From the NCBI GenBank assembly GCA_900314655.1, contig OMWC01000020.1, positions 1-64,000 on the forward strand: a stretch of 64,000 nucleotides of DNA. The letters are read 5' to 3'. Below the pieces are notes generated by a model. It saw only the letters and a program-made list of their open reading frames with translations. It was not told the origin of the DNA and searched no databases. Below, piece by piece: positions 1-7,571 of this stretch. Each line of letters begins with the position of its first letter. Position 1 is the stretch's first letter. Both the position numbers and the translations under genes were made by a program. The DNA is from an uncultured Prevotellaceae bacterium. Its GTDB lineage: Bacteria; Bacteroidota; Bacteroidia; Bacteroidales; Bacteroidaceae.

Positions 1-202
1 TGGGGCATCTTGATGGATTGAATATGAACGGTGACACTTCCGGACTGCCTTCTCCAATAATAGCAGTGGTCCGCTGAGCCATAGCGACTGCACGTGTATA
101 ATCCTTAGTCAGATAGAAACCACGACCAAAGTCCTTGAAGTCCTTGCTCTTTGACAAGTCTATTCTGGTAATCAGTTGGTTACTGCCGTGATAGAGAATC
201 AT
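1..202 (-). CDS. DUF3990-family toxin, N-terminal part (cut by window edge)
   Basis: The reverse strand opens with ATG at 202, sharing an ATGA overlap with the stop of the upstream XRE gene, and stays open to the window edge (67 codons). The start reads MILYHGSN, followed by DLSKSKDFKDFGRGFYLT. This is the opening I associate with DUF3990 proteins, thought to have an ADP-ribosyltransferase-like fold and to be found in toxin-antitoxin contexts. The ATGA overlap implies translational coupling with the antitoxin. Family assignment is from motif memory, and toxin activity is inferred. The last visible residues (SPFIFNPSRCP) fit the family less well than the start, so a frameshift near position 45 is possible but cannot be judged without the rest of the gene. 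Confidence 0.75.
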   Translation of the reverse strand, partial: MILYHGSNQLITRIDLSKSKDFKDFGRGFYLTKDYTRAVAMAQRTTAIIGEGSPEVSPFIFNPSRCP

Positions 203-618
203 AGACGACCACCGTTATTTGCACATACACGTGAGACATCATTGACAATCTCATGATTGCTGAGGGTCTTCTCAATGTCTTGGTATTGGCGCATGAAGTC
301 CATCCCCTTGAAAGTCACGATATAGTTGTAAGCCTTAGTGAGAGGAATCTTCTTCTCATAGGCAAAGTTGTTGATAACAGAAACAATAAATTCGCTTTCC
401 TCTTGGTTAAAGCCAGCTTTGTCAACAACGTTAATCTGCAATGCCGACCCCATCTTGCCAAGAATGAAAGATGCCACCTCTGGCGTTATCGGTGCTCCAT
501 GCTCAATCTTTGACACACGAGACTCCTTCAAACCTATCAGCTTACCAAGCTGGGTTTGCGTAAGGCCTTTCCTCTTTCGCTCCTCGCGTATAATCATTCC
601 TAAGCTCTTGTTCTCCAT
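199..618 (-). CDS. XRE-family antitoxin with DUF3791-like C-terminal half
   Basis: This 139-residue protein has an N-terminal helix-turn-helix of the Cro/CI (XRE) type at about residues 7-60 (GLTQTQLGKLIGLKESRVSK). The C-terminal half, about residues 68-130, contains EESEFIVSVINNFAYEKKI and AYNYIVTFKGMDF, which resembles DUF3791, a small domain usually encoded beside DUF3990. Its probable role is to neutralise the overlapping DUF3990 toxin and repress the operon. A TAnnTTTG box lies 26 bp upstream and a palindrome covers the expected -33 region, which fits autorepression. The HTH is clear in the sequence; the antitoxin role is inferred from gene order and the ATGA overlap. Confidence 0.8.
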   Translation of the reverse strand: MENKSLGMIIREERKRKGLTQTQLGKLIGLKESRVSKIEHGAPITPEVASFILGKMGSALQINVVDKAGFNQEESEFIVSVINNFAYEKKIPLTKAYNYIVTFKGMDFMRQYQDIEKTLSNHEIVNDVSRVCANNGGRL

Positions 619-644
619 ATCTAACTATCTATTGTTGTTCACCG

Positions 645-679
645 CAAAGATAAGCAAAACTTTCCAATTATGGAAAGTT
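645..679 (-). promoter_or_regulatory. Promoter and operator of the XRE/DUF3990 operon
   Basis: The reverse strand carries TATCTTTG (645-652), a match to the Bacteroidota -7 box. Just upstream, 658-679 is a perfect inverted repeat with 9-bp arms AACTTTCCA / TGGAAAGTT around ATTA. The palindrome covers the expected -33 element, so a dimeric XRE protein bound there would block transcription of its own operon. Confidence 0.65.
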
Positions 680-708
680 ACGGATAAAAAATGCACTTAT
701 AAAAAGTT

Positions 709-724
709 AAAGACTAGAGTCTTT
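709..724. terminator. Possible terminator after the truncated Cas12a gene
   Basis: Arms AAAGAC and GTCTTT flank a 4-nt loop, and on the + strand the hairpin runs into a T-rich stretch. It lies between the toxin-antitoxin promoter and the stop of the truncated Cas12a gene and could end the latter's transcript. The stem is short, so the call is tentative. Confidence 0.35.
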
Positions 725-833
725 TTCTTAATATTTCATAACAAGAAGTGGAATAACTGCCTTAGCAGTAGTTTACCATAGTCTTTTTGGTCATGCATAT
801 TTTTGTATCATTTACCTCGTAACTATTTGAAAA

Positions 834-2750
834 TCAAGCAACATTATATTTCCGCATGAACTTTTTATCGAAAGTTTCCCCCTTCTTATATTTTCCTTGC
901 ACACGTCCGTCAAGAATATACCTTGAAGGATGATATGTGTCTATTCCTTTTTTCGAGAAGAAGGTATGAGGAAAATCCTTGGCAGGGTCAGCAAGCAGTT
1001 TGTATATCATCTTCTTATAGGATGATGGAGTACTTTCGTCACTTTCTTTTATCATAGGCATATTCTTTGCGTTCATGATGCCCAAATAAGATTTACCATC
1101 TTTGAAAAGAATGATGGCTTTGTTGTCTCGCTCTTTGTTTTGGTCCCAGCCATCTCCTAACGAAGATACGCCAAAATTTAATTTGAATTTCTTTGTATCA
1201 GAAGGCTTCTTCGTCAGGAAATTGCGCACACGATTATAAACTATGACAACATTCTCCAGTTCGCCATAAAGAGGCAAGAAGTCATTATAGAAATCCTTAT
1301 CTAAATCATGTTCTACAGAAACAATAAGCACAGAACATTTATGCAAGATTTCCATTACAGAATCAAGGAAGTTCTTAACGATTTCCGTGCCATCGGCATT
1401 GTTGAGGAAAAGTTGTTTGCTCTCTCCTTTGCACCATTCCATAAATTGTAGCCAGTTGCTGCCAACATTTTCTATAGTTTTTGGAAGCTCTGCAAAGAAC
1501 ATAGACAATGAATGGTCATTGTCGAGGGGTATTTCTGAAAGCGTATAAGCATCTTTCGACAGATAAGCGTTAATCTTCTTTTTATTCTTAGTTATCGATA
1601 CATCCCCAAATCTTTTTATTGCCTCTTCAGAAAGTCTTTCTGTAATGACGTTCCATTTACTAAACAACTTTTGTGAAACGTCTGTCAAAGACTTGGCAGA
1701 AAGATATATGCCATCAGGATTGTAATTGCTGATATTACCTGATAATTTTGTCAATTCTTTAAGAACATCAACAGTCTTGCCATTATAGTCAAAGGCCGTG
1801 ATGTGGGAATAGAACTGTTTTAATAGTTCTATCAATTGTTGCTCTGATTCTATCTGCTGTGGAATATAAGAAAGAGTGTCTCTGTCTGACAGAATCTGCT
1901 TAAAAAGCGGAATCATTGTGAGGGCTTTTTTCTTTGCTGCAAGCTCAGGATGTTGCTGGCGATACAAATTGGAAAACTCGTTGACGCCGCGATACTTTTG
2001 CTTGCCTTCTTCTGCTACTCCACCCAATACTTGATTAAAGAAATCTATTCCATCTTGTGTAAGAAGGGAGTTGTAAAAGTCAATCGAAAAAATATCCTCA
2101 ATCATTACTCCTTCAAGGAATGGCTGTAATTCTGTTGCTGCCTGTTCTATGACTTCAGGGCAGTTCGCCTTAATACCTTCAAATACTTCTATGTCTGCCA
2201 AAAACTTTGGGAAATTGTCATGAACAAGTCTATAAGGTACACCAGTACTGATTGCTTCTGCACTATAGATATTATTGCGGTTCTCTTGAAAGCCTCTAAA
2301 ATAAATAGAGAATCTATAGAAAGACTTTAATGCATCACTCTCGTAAATGTCAGGAAAAACATTATCAATAAGCTTCTGTGGTGTTGGGGCTGTTAGCTCC
2401 TTATAGTGCCGAAACTCCTTTATGGCTGCAGCAACCTGTTTCCGCATAAGAGTCTGTTCCTTCTCCAAGATGGCTTTATCTTCATCGCTCTTGCTCTTTT
2501 GGTATTTTTCCAAAGCCGACCTAAGTGGCATCCAATCAAAATGAGCACCTTTCAATGACTCACGAATACAGACTTTATGATATTCGTCAATCAATGTTTT
2601 TACTTTTGGATAGTCCTCTGCTTTTTGTTCATCACTTTCTAAGACTTTGTTCTTTTCTATCCATTCAAGCGTTTTGCCAACAGGTCTCAACTCAAAACGC
2701 AATGTTTTTGAGACTGGATATATACCGATGAATTGTTTTAGACTTTTCAT
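834..2750 (-). CDS. cas12a: Truncated Cas12a (recognition lobe only, no RuvC/Nuc)
   Basis: The 638-residue product starts like Cas12a (IYPVSKTLRFELRPVGKTLE), the first wedge segment and start of REC1. It continues through the helical recognition lobe. From residue 522 (FKLNF...GDGWDQNKERDN...SYLGIMN) it matches the second wedge segment, and TFFSKKGIDTYHPSRYIL with KKGETF places it in the PAM-interacting region. The protein stops there. Complete Cas12a proteins are about 1200-1300 residues, so the third wedge segment with the pre-crRNA-processing residues, the RuvC domain and the Nuc domain are all absent. The next 200 bp downstream show no RuvC-like reading frame. The frame is open for 638 codons, so this is a clean half-gene rather than a decayed one. 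No cas1, cas2, cas4 or Cas12a-type direct repeat is visible nearby. The gene is visibly AT-rich next to its GC-richer neighbours, suggesting acquisition. It may be a deletion remnant or a nuclease-free guide-RNA-binding protein. Confidence 0.85.
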   Translation of the reverse strand: MKSLKQFIGIYPVSKTLRFELRPVGKTLEWIEKNKVLESDEQKAEDYPKVKTLIDEYHKVCIRESLKGAHFDWMPLRSALEKYQKSKSDEDKAILEKEQTLMRKQVAAAIKEFRHYKELTAPTPQKLIDNVFPDIYESDALKSFYRFSIYFRGFQENRNNIYSAEAISTGVPYRLVHDNFPKFLADIEVFEGIKANCPEVIEQAATELQPFLEGVMIEDIFSIDFYNSLLTQDGIDFFNQVLGGVAEEGKQKYRGVNEFSNLYRQQHPELAAKKKALTMIPLFKQILSDRDTLSYIPQQIESEQQLIELLKQFYSHITAFDYNGKTVDVLKELTKLSGNISNYNPDGIYLSAKSLTDVSQKLFSKWNVITERLSEEAIKRFGDVSITKNKKKINAYLSKDAYTLSEIPLDNDHSLSMFFAELPKTIENVGSNWLQFMEWCKGESKQLFLNNADGTEIVKNFLDSVMEILHKCSVLIVSVEHDLDKDFYNDFLPLYGELENVVIVYNRVRNFLTKKPSDTKKFKLNFGVSSLGDGWDQNKERDNKAIILFKDGKSYLGIMNAKNMPMIKESDESTPSSYKKMIYKLLADPAKDFPHTFFSKKGIDTYHPSRYILDGRVQGKYKKGETFDKKFMRKYNVA

Positions 2751-2859
2751 TCAAATGATCTTTATTGTTTGGGCTGTAAAGTTAATAAAAAATCTTCGTC
2801 TCTCAGCGGTTTTCTGTATCGGTGATTGTTCCTCGTGACCTATGAGAATATCACTTGAA

Positions 2860-4653
2860 TTATGTTGATTTGTTGTATTTGATGGCCAGCATCGTCAGGT
2901 CGTCACTTTGCTCGTTCCCGTTGACGAAGCGATTCTTGGCTTCTGCCATCATTCTGATGGTCTGTTCGGGTGCGGTCTTTCCTTCTTCGATGGCCTTGCG
3001 GATTACGTCATTCATCCGTTGTTTGCCAAACATTTCCTTTTCTGCATTCCGGGCCTCGGTCAGTCCGTCGGTATAGAGGAAGATGGAAGTCTGCGGGGGG
3101 AGCATGATCTGCTGCGATGTGTATTGCCATTCGGCCAGGAATCCCACGGGGATATTGGTGTCCACGGGGAGGAGCGTCAGTTCGTTACCGATAAGCAGCG
3201 GCGGACAATGGCCTGCGTTGCAATAGTGGAGACGGCCGGTGGAGAGGTCGAGTGCTCCCACAAAGAGCGTGACAAACATACACGACTCGTTCATCTCGGT
3301 CATCGCCTCGTTCAACTTCATGACGATATTGCTGGGATTGTCTTCATGGGCAGAAACCGTTCGGAAGAGGCTTCGCGTCACGGCCATCACCAACGAGGCG
3401 GGTACGCCCTTGCCACTTACGTCGCCGATGCAGAAGAACAGTTTCTCGTCGCGGATATAGAAGTCGTAGAGATCGCCTCCCACTTCCTTTGCCGGAACCA
3501 GCGAGCCGTAGATGTCCATGTCGTCACGGTCGGGGTAGGGTGGGAATATCTTGGGCAGCATCCCCATCTGTATGCCGTTGGCAATGCGCAGTTCGCTGCC
3601 TATGCGTTCCTTCTCGGCGTTCACGGCCTGCAGGCGCTTGAAGTTACGGATGGCGCGTGCGATGATGTAAGCCATCAGCGCCAGTCCGAAAAGCATCAGC
3701 AGGAGCAGGTTGAATCCCACTTGCCGCAATCCGTAGTAGATTTCTTTGTCAGAGCAGACCACGGCCATCGACCATCCTGTGGCTCCCTTGATGGGCGAGT
3801 AGAACACGTAGTTCTTCTCCCCATTGTCGTCGGTGACCGCCGTTTGTCCGCTTCGTCCGGCCAGCATCTCGCGGTTGATGCTTTGCATCGTGGTGTCTTT
3901 CATGCCTGCCGTGGCTTCCTGGATGTTCTGTCGCATCACCAAGCTTTCCACCGGACAAACCATCAACTGCCCCGTGCGCGATATCATCATGTTGTAGGAA
4001 GAAGGGTAGATATGCGAAGCGTTGATAAGCTGTTCAAGCCAGTCGAGCGAAACGTCGGCTCCCATGATGGCCACCACCTTACCTGTTTTGTCGCGTAGCG
4101 GATAAGCGTAGGTCGTCACCATGGCATGCGCCCCGTCGCTGTCCAGATAAGGCTCGCTCCAGTAAGGCTCTCCGCTCTTCATCGTCATGGTGTAGAAATC
4201 CATCTGCGTATAGTCGTGCGTCTCGCTTCCCAGCTGGCTCATCACGGCAGCCTTGCCTTTTTCTGCCTTCACATACGGTTCAAACCAGCGTCCCATCTTC
4301 GGATAGAAATTGGGCACGAACGAGATGCCTGTGCCCACAATCTGATCGTTCTGCTCAGCCAGACGCCTTGCCACGCTATACATCGAATCAGGCAAGGCCA
4401 GCATTTGCTCTGCTTCCCAGGCATGATTCTTCATGGCCACTTCCACGGCTGTCAGGATGTTCTGGATCTCAAGACCCTTCACCTTCAGTTCGCTCTTGGC
4501 CCTCTGTTCCACCTGTTCGCGGATGCCTTTCTTGGCATACCAGTATTGCACGGCCGACGTCAGTTCTATCAGTACGGCAGCCGTGACCAGCAGGGCCAGA
4601 CTCGATTTGGTCTGCAACGATTTGATCCAATTCTTGAATTTGAAGTCTCCCAT
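2860..4653 (-). CDS. Membrane sensor with SpoIIE-type PP2C phosphatase domain
   Basis: This 597-residue protein has a membrane segment at about 18-36, a periplasmic double-Cache-like region at about 45-300 (including GEPYWSEPYLDSDG and GKVVAIMGADVSLDWLE), a second membrane segment at 313-333, and a cytoplasmic SpoIIE/RsbU-type domain at about 375-592. Metal-binding signatures are visible: GGDLYD at 392-397, GDVSGKG at 410-416 and a C-terminal QSDDLT. Such proteins dephosphorylate anti-sigma-factor antagonists in response to an extracellular ligand. No partner kinase or STAS protein is visible in the window, so the output is unknown. A consensus promoter shares the upstream gap with the divergent repeat-protein gene. 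Confidence 0.9.
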   Translation of the reverse strand: MGDFKFKNWIKSLQTKSSLALLVTAAVLIELTSAVQYWYAKKGIREQVEQRAKSELKVKGLEIQNILTAVEVAMKNHAWEAEQMLALPDSMYSVARRLAEQNDQIVGTGISFVPNFYPKMGRWFEPYVKAEKGKAAVMSQLGSETHDYTQMDFYTMTMKSGEPYWSEPYLDSDGAHAMVTTYAYPLRDKTGKVVAIMGADVSLDWLEQLINASHIYPSSYNMMISRTGQLMVCPVESLVMRQNIQEATAGMKDTTMQSINREMLAGRSGQTAVTDDNGEKNYVFYSPIKGATGWSMAVVCSDKEIYYGLRQVGFNLLLLMLFGLALMAYIIARAIRNFKRLQAVNAEKERIGSELRIANGIQMGMLPKIFPPYPDRDDMDIYGSLVPAKEVGGDLYDFYIRDEKLFFCIGDVSGKGVPASLVMAVTRSLFRTVSAHEDNPSNIVMKLNEAMTEMNESCMFVTLFVGALDLSTGRLHYCNAGHCPPLLIGNELTLLPVDTNIPVGFLAEWQYTSQQIMLPPQTSIFLYTDGLTEARNAEKEMFGKQRMNDVIRKAIEEGKTAPEQTIRMMAEAKNRFVNGNEQSDDLTMLAIKYNKST

Positions 4654-4691
4654 ATTTTAAGGCGGCAATTAGCATCGGTAATTTGTCAGGG

Positions 4692-4723
4692 CAAAAATAC
4701 GAAACTTTCACGAAACCTCCAAA
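4692..4723 (-). promoter_or_regulatory. Promoter of the PP2C sensor gene
   Basis: On the reverse strand, TTTG (4720-4723) and TATTTTTG (4692-4699) are separated by 20 bp, the Bacteroidota -33/-7 arrangement. The start codon is about 38 bp downstream. Confidence 0.7.
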
Positions 4724-4761
4724 CTTTTCTTCAACAGGTTTTTAAAATAATTGACAAAATG

Positions 4762-4793
4762 TTTGGAAGTGTCGGAATTTTTGTTTACTTTTG
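4762..4793 (+). promoter_or_regulatory. Promoter of the amphipathic repeat protein gene
   Basis: TTTG (4762-4765) and TACTTTTG (4786-4793) are 20 bp apart and 52 bp upstream of the ATG at 4845. They lie back to back with the divergent PP2C promoter. Confidence 0.75.
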
Positions 4794-4844
4794 GGGCATA
4801 TTAAGACAATATAACAGTTTATTAACTCTTTAATACTTAAGACT

Positions 4845-5369
4845 ATGGGATTTTTCAGTAAATTAATCGATGCCATCCGTGGTGGCAACAAGGAGGAACT
4901 CGAAAAGTTGAAGGACGAAGCTCTCGACAAGGTGAACGACGTGGCAAAGGATCTCGGCGAGAAGATAGATGATGCCAAGGACGCCATCAATGAGAAATAC
5001 GGCGACGATATCAAGGCTGCCAAGGAGAAATTCAACGAGGTGACCGATGTTATCGGCGACAAGATTGACGATGCTAAGGAGGCTATCAACGAGAAATACG
5101 GCGACGACATCAAGGCCGCCAAGGAGAAGCTGAACGACGTGGCGAAGGATCTCGGTGAGAAACTTGATGATGCCAAAGATGCTATAGCAGAGAAGTTTGG
5201 CGATGCCAAGGAGAAGGCTGCCGAAGTTAAGGAAGAAGTATGCGAGACAGCTGCCGAAGTGAAGGAAGCCGCCGCAGAGAAAGTGGATGCCGCTTGTGAT
5301 GCTGCTGCCGAAGTGAAGGATGCAGCCGCAGAGACGGTCGCAGAAGTGAAGGAAGAAATTACGGAATAA
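4845..5369 (+). CDS. Amphipathic 33-residue-repeat protein (LEA/apolipoprotein-like)
   Basis: The product is 174 residues, Lys/Glu/Asp/Ala-rich, with no signal peptide or hydrophobic segment. From about residue 26 it is built of 33-residue units (three 11-mers each) containing DDAKDAINEKYGDDIKAAKE-type sequence. Two units are nearly identical, the third is degenerate, and the rest becomes shorter AAEVKE repeats. The 11-residue period gives an amphipathic helix like those of LEA proteins and apolipoproteins, so a role in stress protection or membrane-surface binding is plausible but not shown. The repeats are also visible in the DNA (about 99-bp period), suggesting growth by tandem duplication. 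It has its own consensus promoter and a convergent neighbour. Confidence 0.75.
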   Translation: MGFFSKLIDAIRGGNKEELEKLKDEALDKVNDVAKDLGEKIDDAKDAINEKYGDDIKAAKEKFNEVTDVIGDKIDDAKEAINEKYGDDIKAAKEKLNDVAKDLGEKLDDAKDAIAEKFGDAKEKAAEVKEEVCETAAEVKEAAAEKVDAACDAAAEVKDAAAETVAEVKEEITE

Positions 5370-5378
5370 GAAAGAAGC

Positions 5379-5858
5379 CTAGAGCGTGGGCACCAGCTCC
5401 TGGAGCAGGCCCTCGCAGGCGTCTTCGATAAGATCGAGTGCAAACTCGAAATCCCTTTGTGAGCCGTAATAGGGGTCGGGCACCGTGGTCTGACCCTTAT
5501 GGTTACGCAGGTAGTTGGCCAGGCAGATGAGTTGTGCCCTGGACTCCGGCTGCCTGTTTTTCATGCGCTGGAGTGTGGTCATGTTTTCGTTGTCCATACC
5601 TACGATATAGTCGAAACGCTCAAAGTCATATTCGCGGATTTGGCGGGCACGATGGTTGAAGTTGTAGCCGCGCAGGGCTCCGCATTGGCGCATGCGGCGG
5701 TCGGGCAATTGCCCCTCATGCCAGGAACCGATGCCGGCGGAGTCTATTTCGAAGAGATGTTCCACGTTGTGTACTTCCAGCAGGTGGCGCATCACGCCCT
5801 CTGCTGCCGGAGAGCGGCAGATGTTGCCGAGGCAGATAAAGAGTATTTTCTTCTTCAT
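5379..5858 (-). CDS. Low-molecular-weight protein tyrosine phosphatase
   Basis: This 159-residue protein carries the LMW-PTP active-site loop CLGNICRS near its N-terminus (residues 8-15; CX5R with nucleophilic Cys and phosphate-binding Arg) and the general-acid motif DPYYG near the C-terminus. It hydrolyses phosphotyrosine or arginine phosphate on cytoplasmic proteins. The ATG at 5858 (MKKKILFICLGN) is chosen because homologues begin there; the reading frame extends 36 codons further up, but that stretch is repeat-derived. A TACCTTTG box ends only 5 bp before this ATG, which predicts an almost leaderless mRNA. Confidence 0.92.
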   Translation of the reverse strand: MKKKILFICLGNICRSPAAEGVMRHLLEVHNVEHLFEIDSAGIGSWHEGQLPDRRMRQCGALRGYNFNHRARQIREYDFERFDYIVGMDNENMTTLQRMKNRQPESRAQLICLANYLRNHKGQTTVPDPYYGSQRDFEFALDLIEDACEGLLQELVPTL

Positions 5859-5863
5859 GGCTG

Positions 5864-5871
5864 CAAAGGTA
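5864..5871 (-). promoter_or_regulatory. -7 box of the tyrosine phosphatase gene, 5 bp before ATG
   Basis: The reverse strand reads TACCTTTG followed by 5 bp and the ATG. Initiation at the usual distance from this box would start the mRNA at or within a few bases of the start codon. Confidence 0.6.
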
Positions 5872-5953
5872 ATGAAAAATTTAGAATTAAGGATTTTGAA
5901 TGAAGATTTATTCTCGCTTCGCTGTGATTCAGAATGAAGAATTAGAAAAAATT

Positions 5954-5981
5954 CTTCACTCTTCACTCTTCACTCTTCACT
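5954..5981. repeat. Heptamer array, 4 x CTTCACT
   Basis: Four perfect CTTCACT units lie between the divergent -7 boxes of the phosphatase and trmB genes. An identical four-unit array sits in the equivalent place upstream of mrp (13774-13801). Confidence 0.85.
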
Positions 5982-5989
5982 TAATTTCG

Positions 5990-5997
5990 TACCTTTG
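5990..5997 (+). promoter_or_regulatory. -7 box of trmB
   Basis: TACCTTTG lies 17 bp before the trmB ATG. No TTTG is seen at the usual -33 position; the heptamer array occupies that region. Confidence 0.6.
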
Positions 5998-6014
5998 CAG
6001 TCAAAACAGAAACT

Positions 6015-6824
6015 ATGGGAAAAGGAAAACTGGCGAAGTTCGCCGATATGGAGCGTTATGAGAACGTGTTTCAGTACCCCTATGGGGTGATTTCCGACGT
6101 GCCTTTCGAGATGCAGGGGCATTGGCGGGAGATGTATTTCAAGAATGAGAACCCCATCGTGCTCGAACTGGGTTGCGGCAAGGGTGAATATACCGTGGGA
6201 TTGGCTCGACTGTTTCCTGACGTGAATTTCATCGGCGTTGACATCAAGGGCGCACGCATGTGGACGGGAGCCACAGAAGCCCTGAAGGAAGGACTCCGGA
6301 ATGTGGCCTTCCTGCGAACGAACATCGAGATCATCGACCGCTTCTTCGGCGAGGATGAGGTGCAGGAGATATGGCTCACTTTCAGTGACCCGCAGATGAA
6401 GAATCCCCGTAAACGTCTCACCAGCACCTATTTCATGAATCGCTACCGCCGATTCCTCATCGACGGGGGAGTGATCCATCTGAAGACCGATTCCAACTTC
6501 CTCTTCACCTATACCTCTTATATGGTGGACATGAACCATCTGCCGTTGCTTTATCGCACGGAGGATTTATATGGGACCCACCCTCAATCCCTCCCAAAGG
6601 GAGGGAAGTCTGATGCCTCACTCCACGAAGAGTCGGATCTTGGTTTTCTCTCCATCAAGACCTATTATGAAAAGATGTGGATGGACCGCGGACTGAATAT
6701 CCGATACCAGAAGTTCCGCCTGCCTCACGAGGGAGAACTGGCGGAACCCGATGTGGAAATTGAATTGGATGACTACCGCTCTTACCGTCGCGACAAGCGC
6801 AGCGGGGCAGAGAAGCATATATAA
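6015..6824 (+). CDS. trmB: tRNA (guanine-N7)-methyltransferase TrmB with repeat-derived insert
   Basis: TrmB transfers a methyl group from S-adenosylmethionine to N7 of G46 in tRNA. The 269-residue protein has the SAM-binding loop ELGCGKGEY (about residues 51-59), FIGVDIKG, and the catalytic/tRNA-binding [16 protein letters not shown]. The C-terminal half carries the family's [14 protein letters not shown]. Between EDLYG and that motif lies an extra stretch of about 20 residues (around 190-212), encoded by a GC-rich palindrome at 6588-6606. Bacteroidota homologues as I recall them pass directly from DLYHSG to the TYYE motif. The insert is in frame and probably forms a surface loop, so the enzyme may still work. 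A terminator hairpin follows the stop. Confidence 0.92.
   Translation: MGKGKLAKFADMERYENVFQYPYGVISDVPFEMQGHWREMYFKNENPIVLELGCGKGEYTVGLARLFPDVNFIGVDIKGARMWTGATEALKEGLRNVAFLRTNIEIIDRFFGEDEVQEIWLTFSDPQMKNPRKRLTSTYFMNRYRRFLIDGGVIHLKTDSNFLFTYTSYMVDMNHLPLLYRTEDLYGTHPQSLPKGGKSDASLHEESDLGFLSIKTYYEKMWMDRGLNIRYQKFRLPHEGELAEPDVEIELDDYRSYRRDKRSGAEKHI
6588..6606. repeat. GC-rich palindrome inside trmB
   Basis: Arms TCCCTCCC (6588-6595) and GGGAGGGA (6599-6606) flank AAA. The same arm type recurs at 6836-6886, 12902-12919 and 13004-13021. Confidence 0.8.
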
Positions 6825-6835
6825 CCCCCTCCCAA

Positions 6836-6851
6836 CCTCCCCGAGGGGAGG
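6836..6851. repeat. GC-rich palindrome after trmB
   Basis: Arms CCTCCCC / GGGGAGG flank GA, 12 bp after the trmB stop. It belongs to the same palindrome family and is followed directly by the terminator hairpin. Confidence 0.75.
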
Positions 6852-6864
6852 CTTTTAAAATTCC

Positions 6865-6891
6865 AATCCTCCCCGCGGGGAGGATTTTTTT
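6865..6891. terminator. Bidirectional terminator between trmB and a convergent gene
   Basis: A perfect stem AATCCTCCCC / GGGGAGGATT with a 2-nt loop (6865-6886) is followed by a T run. It sits between the stops of trmB (+) and the secreted-protein gene (-). Its core is the same palindrome as the dispersed GC-rich repeats. Confidence 0.8.
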
Positions 6892-7546
6892 AATTCCAAT
6901 CGTCTTGCGACGCAGGGATGCGGATGTCGGAGAGGAAATTGAAATCTACCACAAACCACTGCCCTGTGCTTGGCTTCTTTCTCAACTCGATACCGCGCTC
7001 TGTGTCGGCACCTCCCGATTTCAGGTAAAGCGTGGCATGTGTCTTGTCGGGATAGGAATACTGCGTGGCATGCACGTTGATTTTCAGCGGCTCCTTCGGG
7101 GTGTAGTTGTTTTTGGGCGTGGCTCCCTGGAAGAAGGAGAACGTCTTGTACTGCTTGTTTTCCAACCGCTCTTCAATGAAGAACTTTCCGGCGTTGGTGA
7201 GTGGGTCAGGTCCGCGAAGGGCATCAATCATCTTAAACGTTTCCTCGGGGTTGCTCTCATAGTTGCAGAGCACGGCCACCACCAATGCAGCCACTTCAAA
7301 CTCGTCCTTGAGTTCGAATTCCGGCATCTGCTGGAGTTCGCTGAGGTTCTTCGGAAGTTTCGAAATCTTGATGGTCTTGGTCTTGGCCTTGGCCAAACTG
7401 TTGATTTTATCTACTGTCCTGGCAGCCGATTCTGCACGCCATTTGGCACGATTGATTTTACCCCTAATGCTGTAGATGTCCTGTGCTGATACAGAGGTGG
7501 CGCAGAGGAGCATCACGCTGAGTGCGAAAATAATCTTCTTTTTCAT
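6890..7546 (-). CDS. Secreted protein of unknown function (DUF6935-like)
   Basis: This 218-residue protein has a signal peptide (residues 1-21, ending VSA before QD). The mature part contains EVAALVVAVLCNYESNPEETFKM, then DALRGPDPLT and FFQGATPKNNYTPKEPL. This pattern reminds me of the Bacteroidota family DUF6935, but I cannot confirm it. No catalytic motif is visible. It is first from the 3' end of a same-strand cluster of exported proteins (7572-10971). The stop codon lies in the T run of the terminator hairpin. Confidence 0.75.
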   Translation of the reverse strand: MKKKIIFALSVMLLCATSVSAQDIYSIRGKINRAKWRAESAARTVDKINSLAKAKTKTIKISKLPKNLSELQQMPEFELKDEFEVAALVVAVLCNYESNPEETFKMIDALRGPDPLTNAGKFFIEERLENKQYKTFSFFQGATPKNNYTPKEPLKINVHATQYSYPDKTHATLYLKSGGADTERGIELRKKPSTGQWFVVDFNFLSDIRIPASQDDWN

Positions 7547-7571
7547 AATAGTTTGAGTTATAAATTATTGT

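Noticed and set aside
1-202. HipA-type kinase downstream of the XRE gene
   Set aside because: The order XRE then toxin suggested HipBA, but the translated start (MILYHGSN, FGRGFYLT) fits DUF3990 and not HipA.
619-2859. CRISPR array near the Cas12a half-gene
   Set aside because: No Cas12a-type repeat (TCTAC stem with GTAGAT end) and no regular repeat-spacer pattern in the gaps on either side, nor noticed elsewhere in the window.
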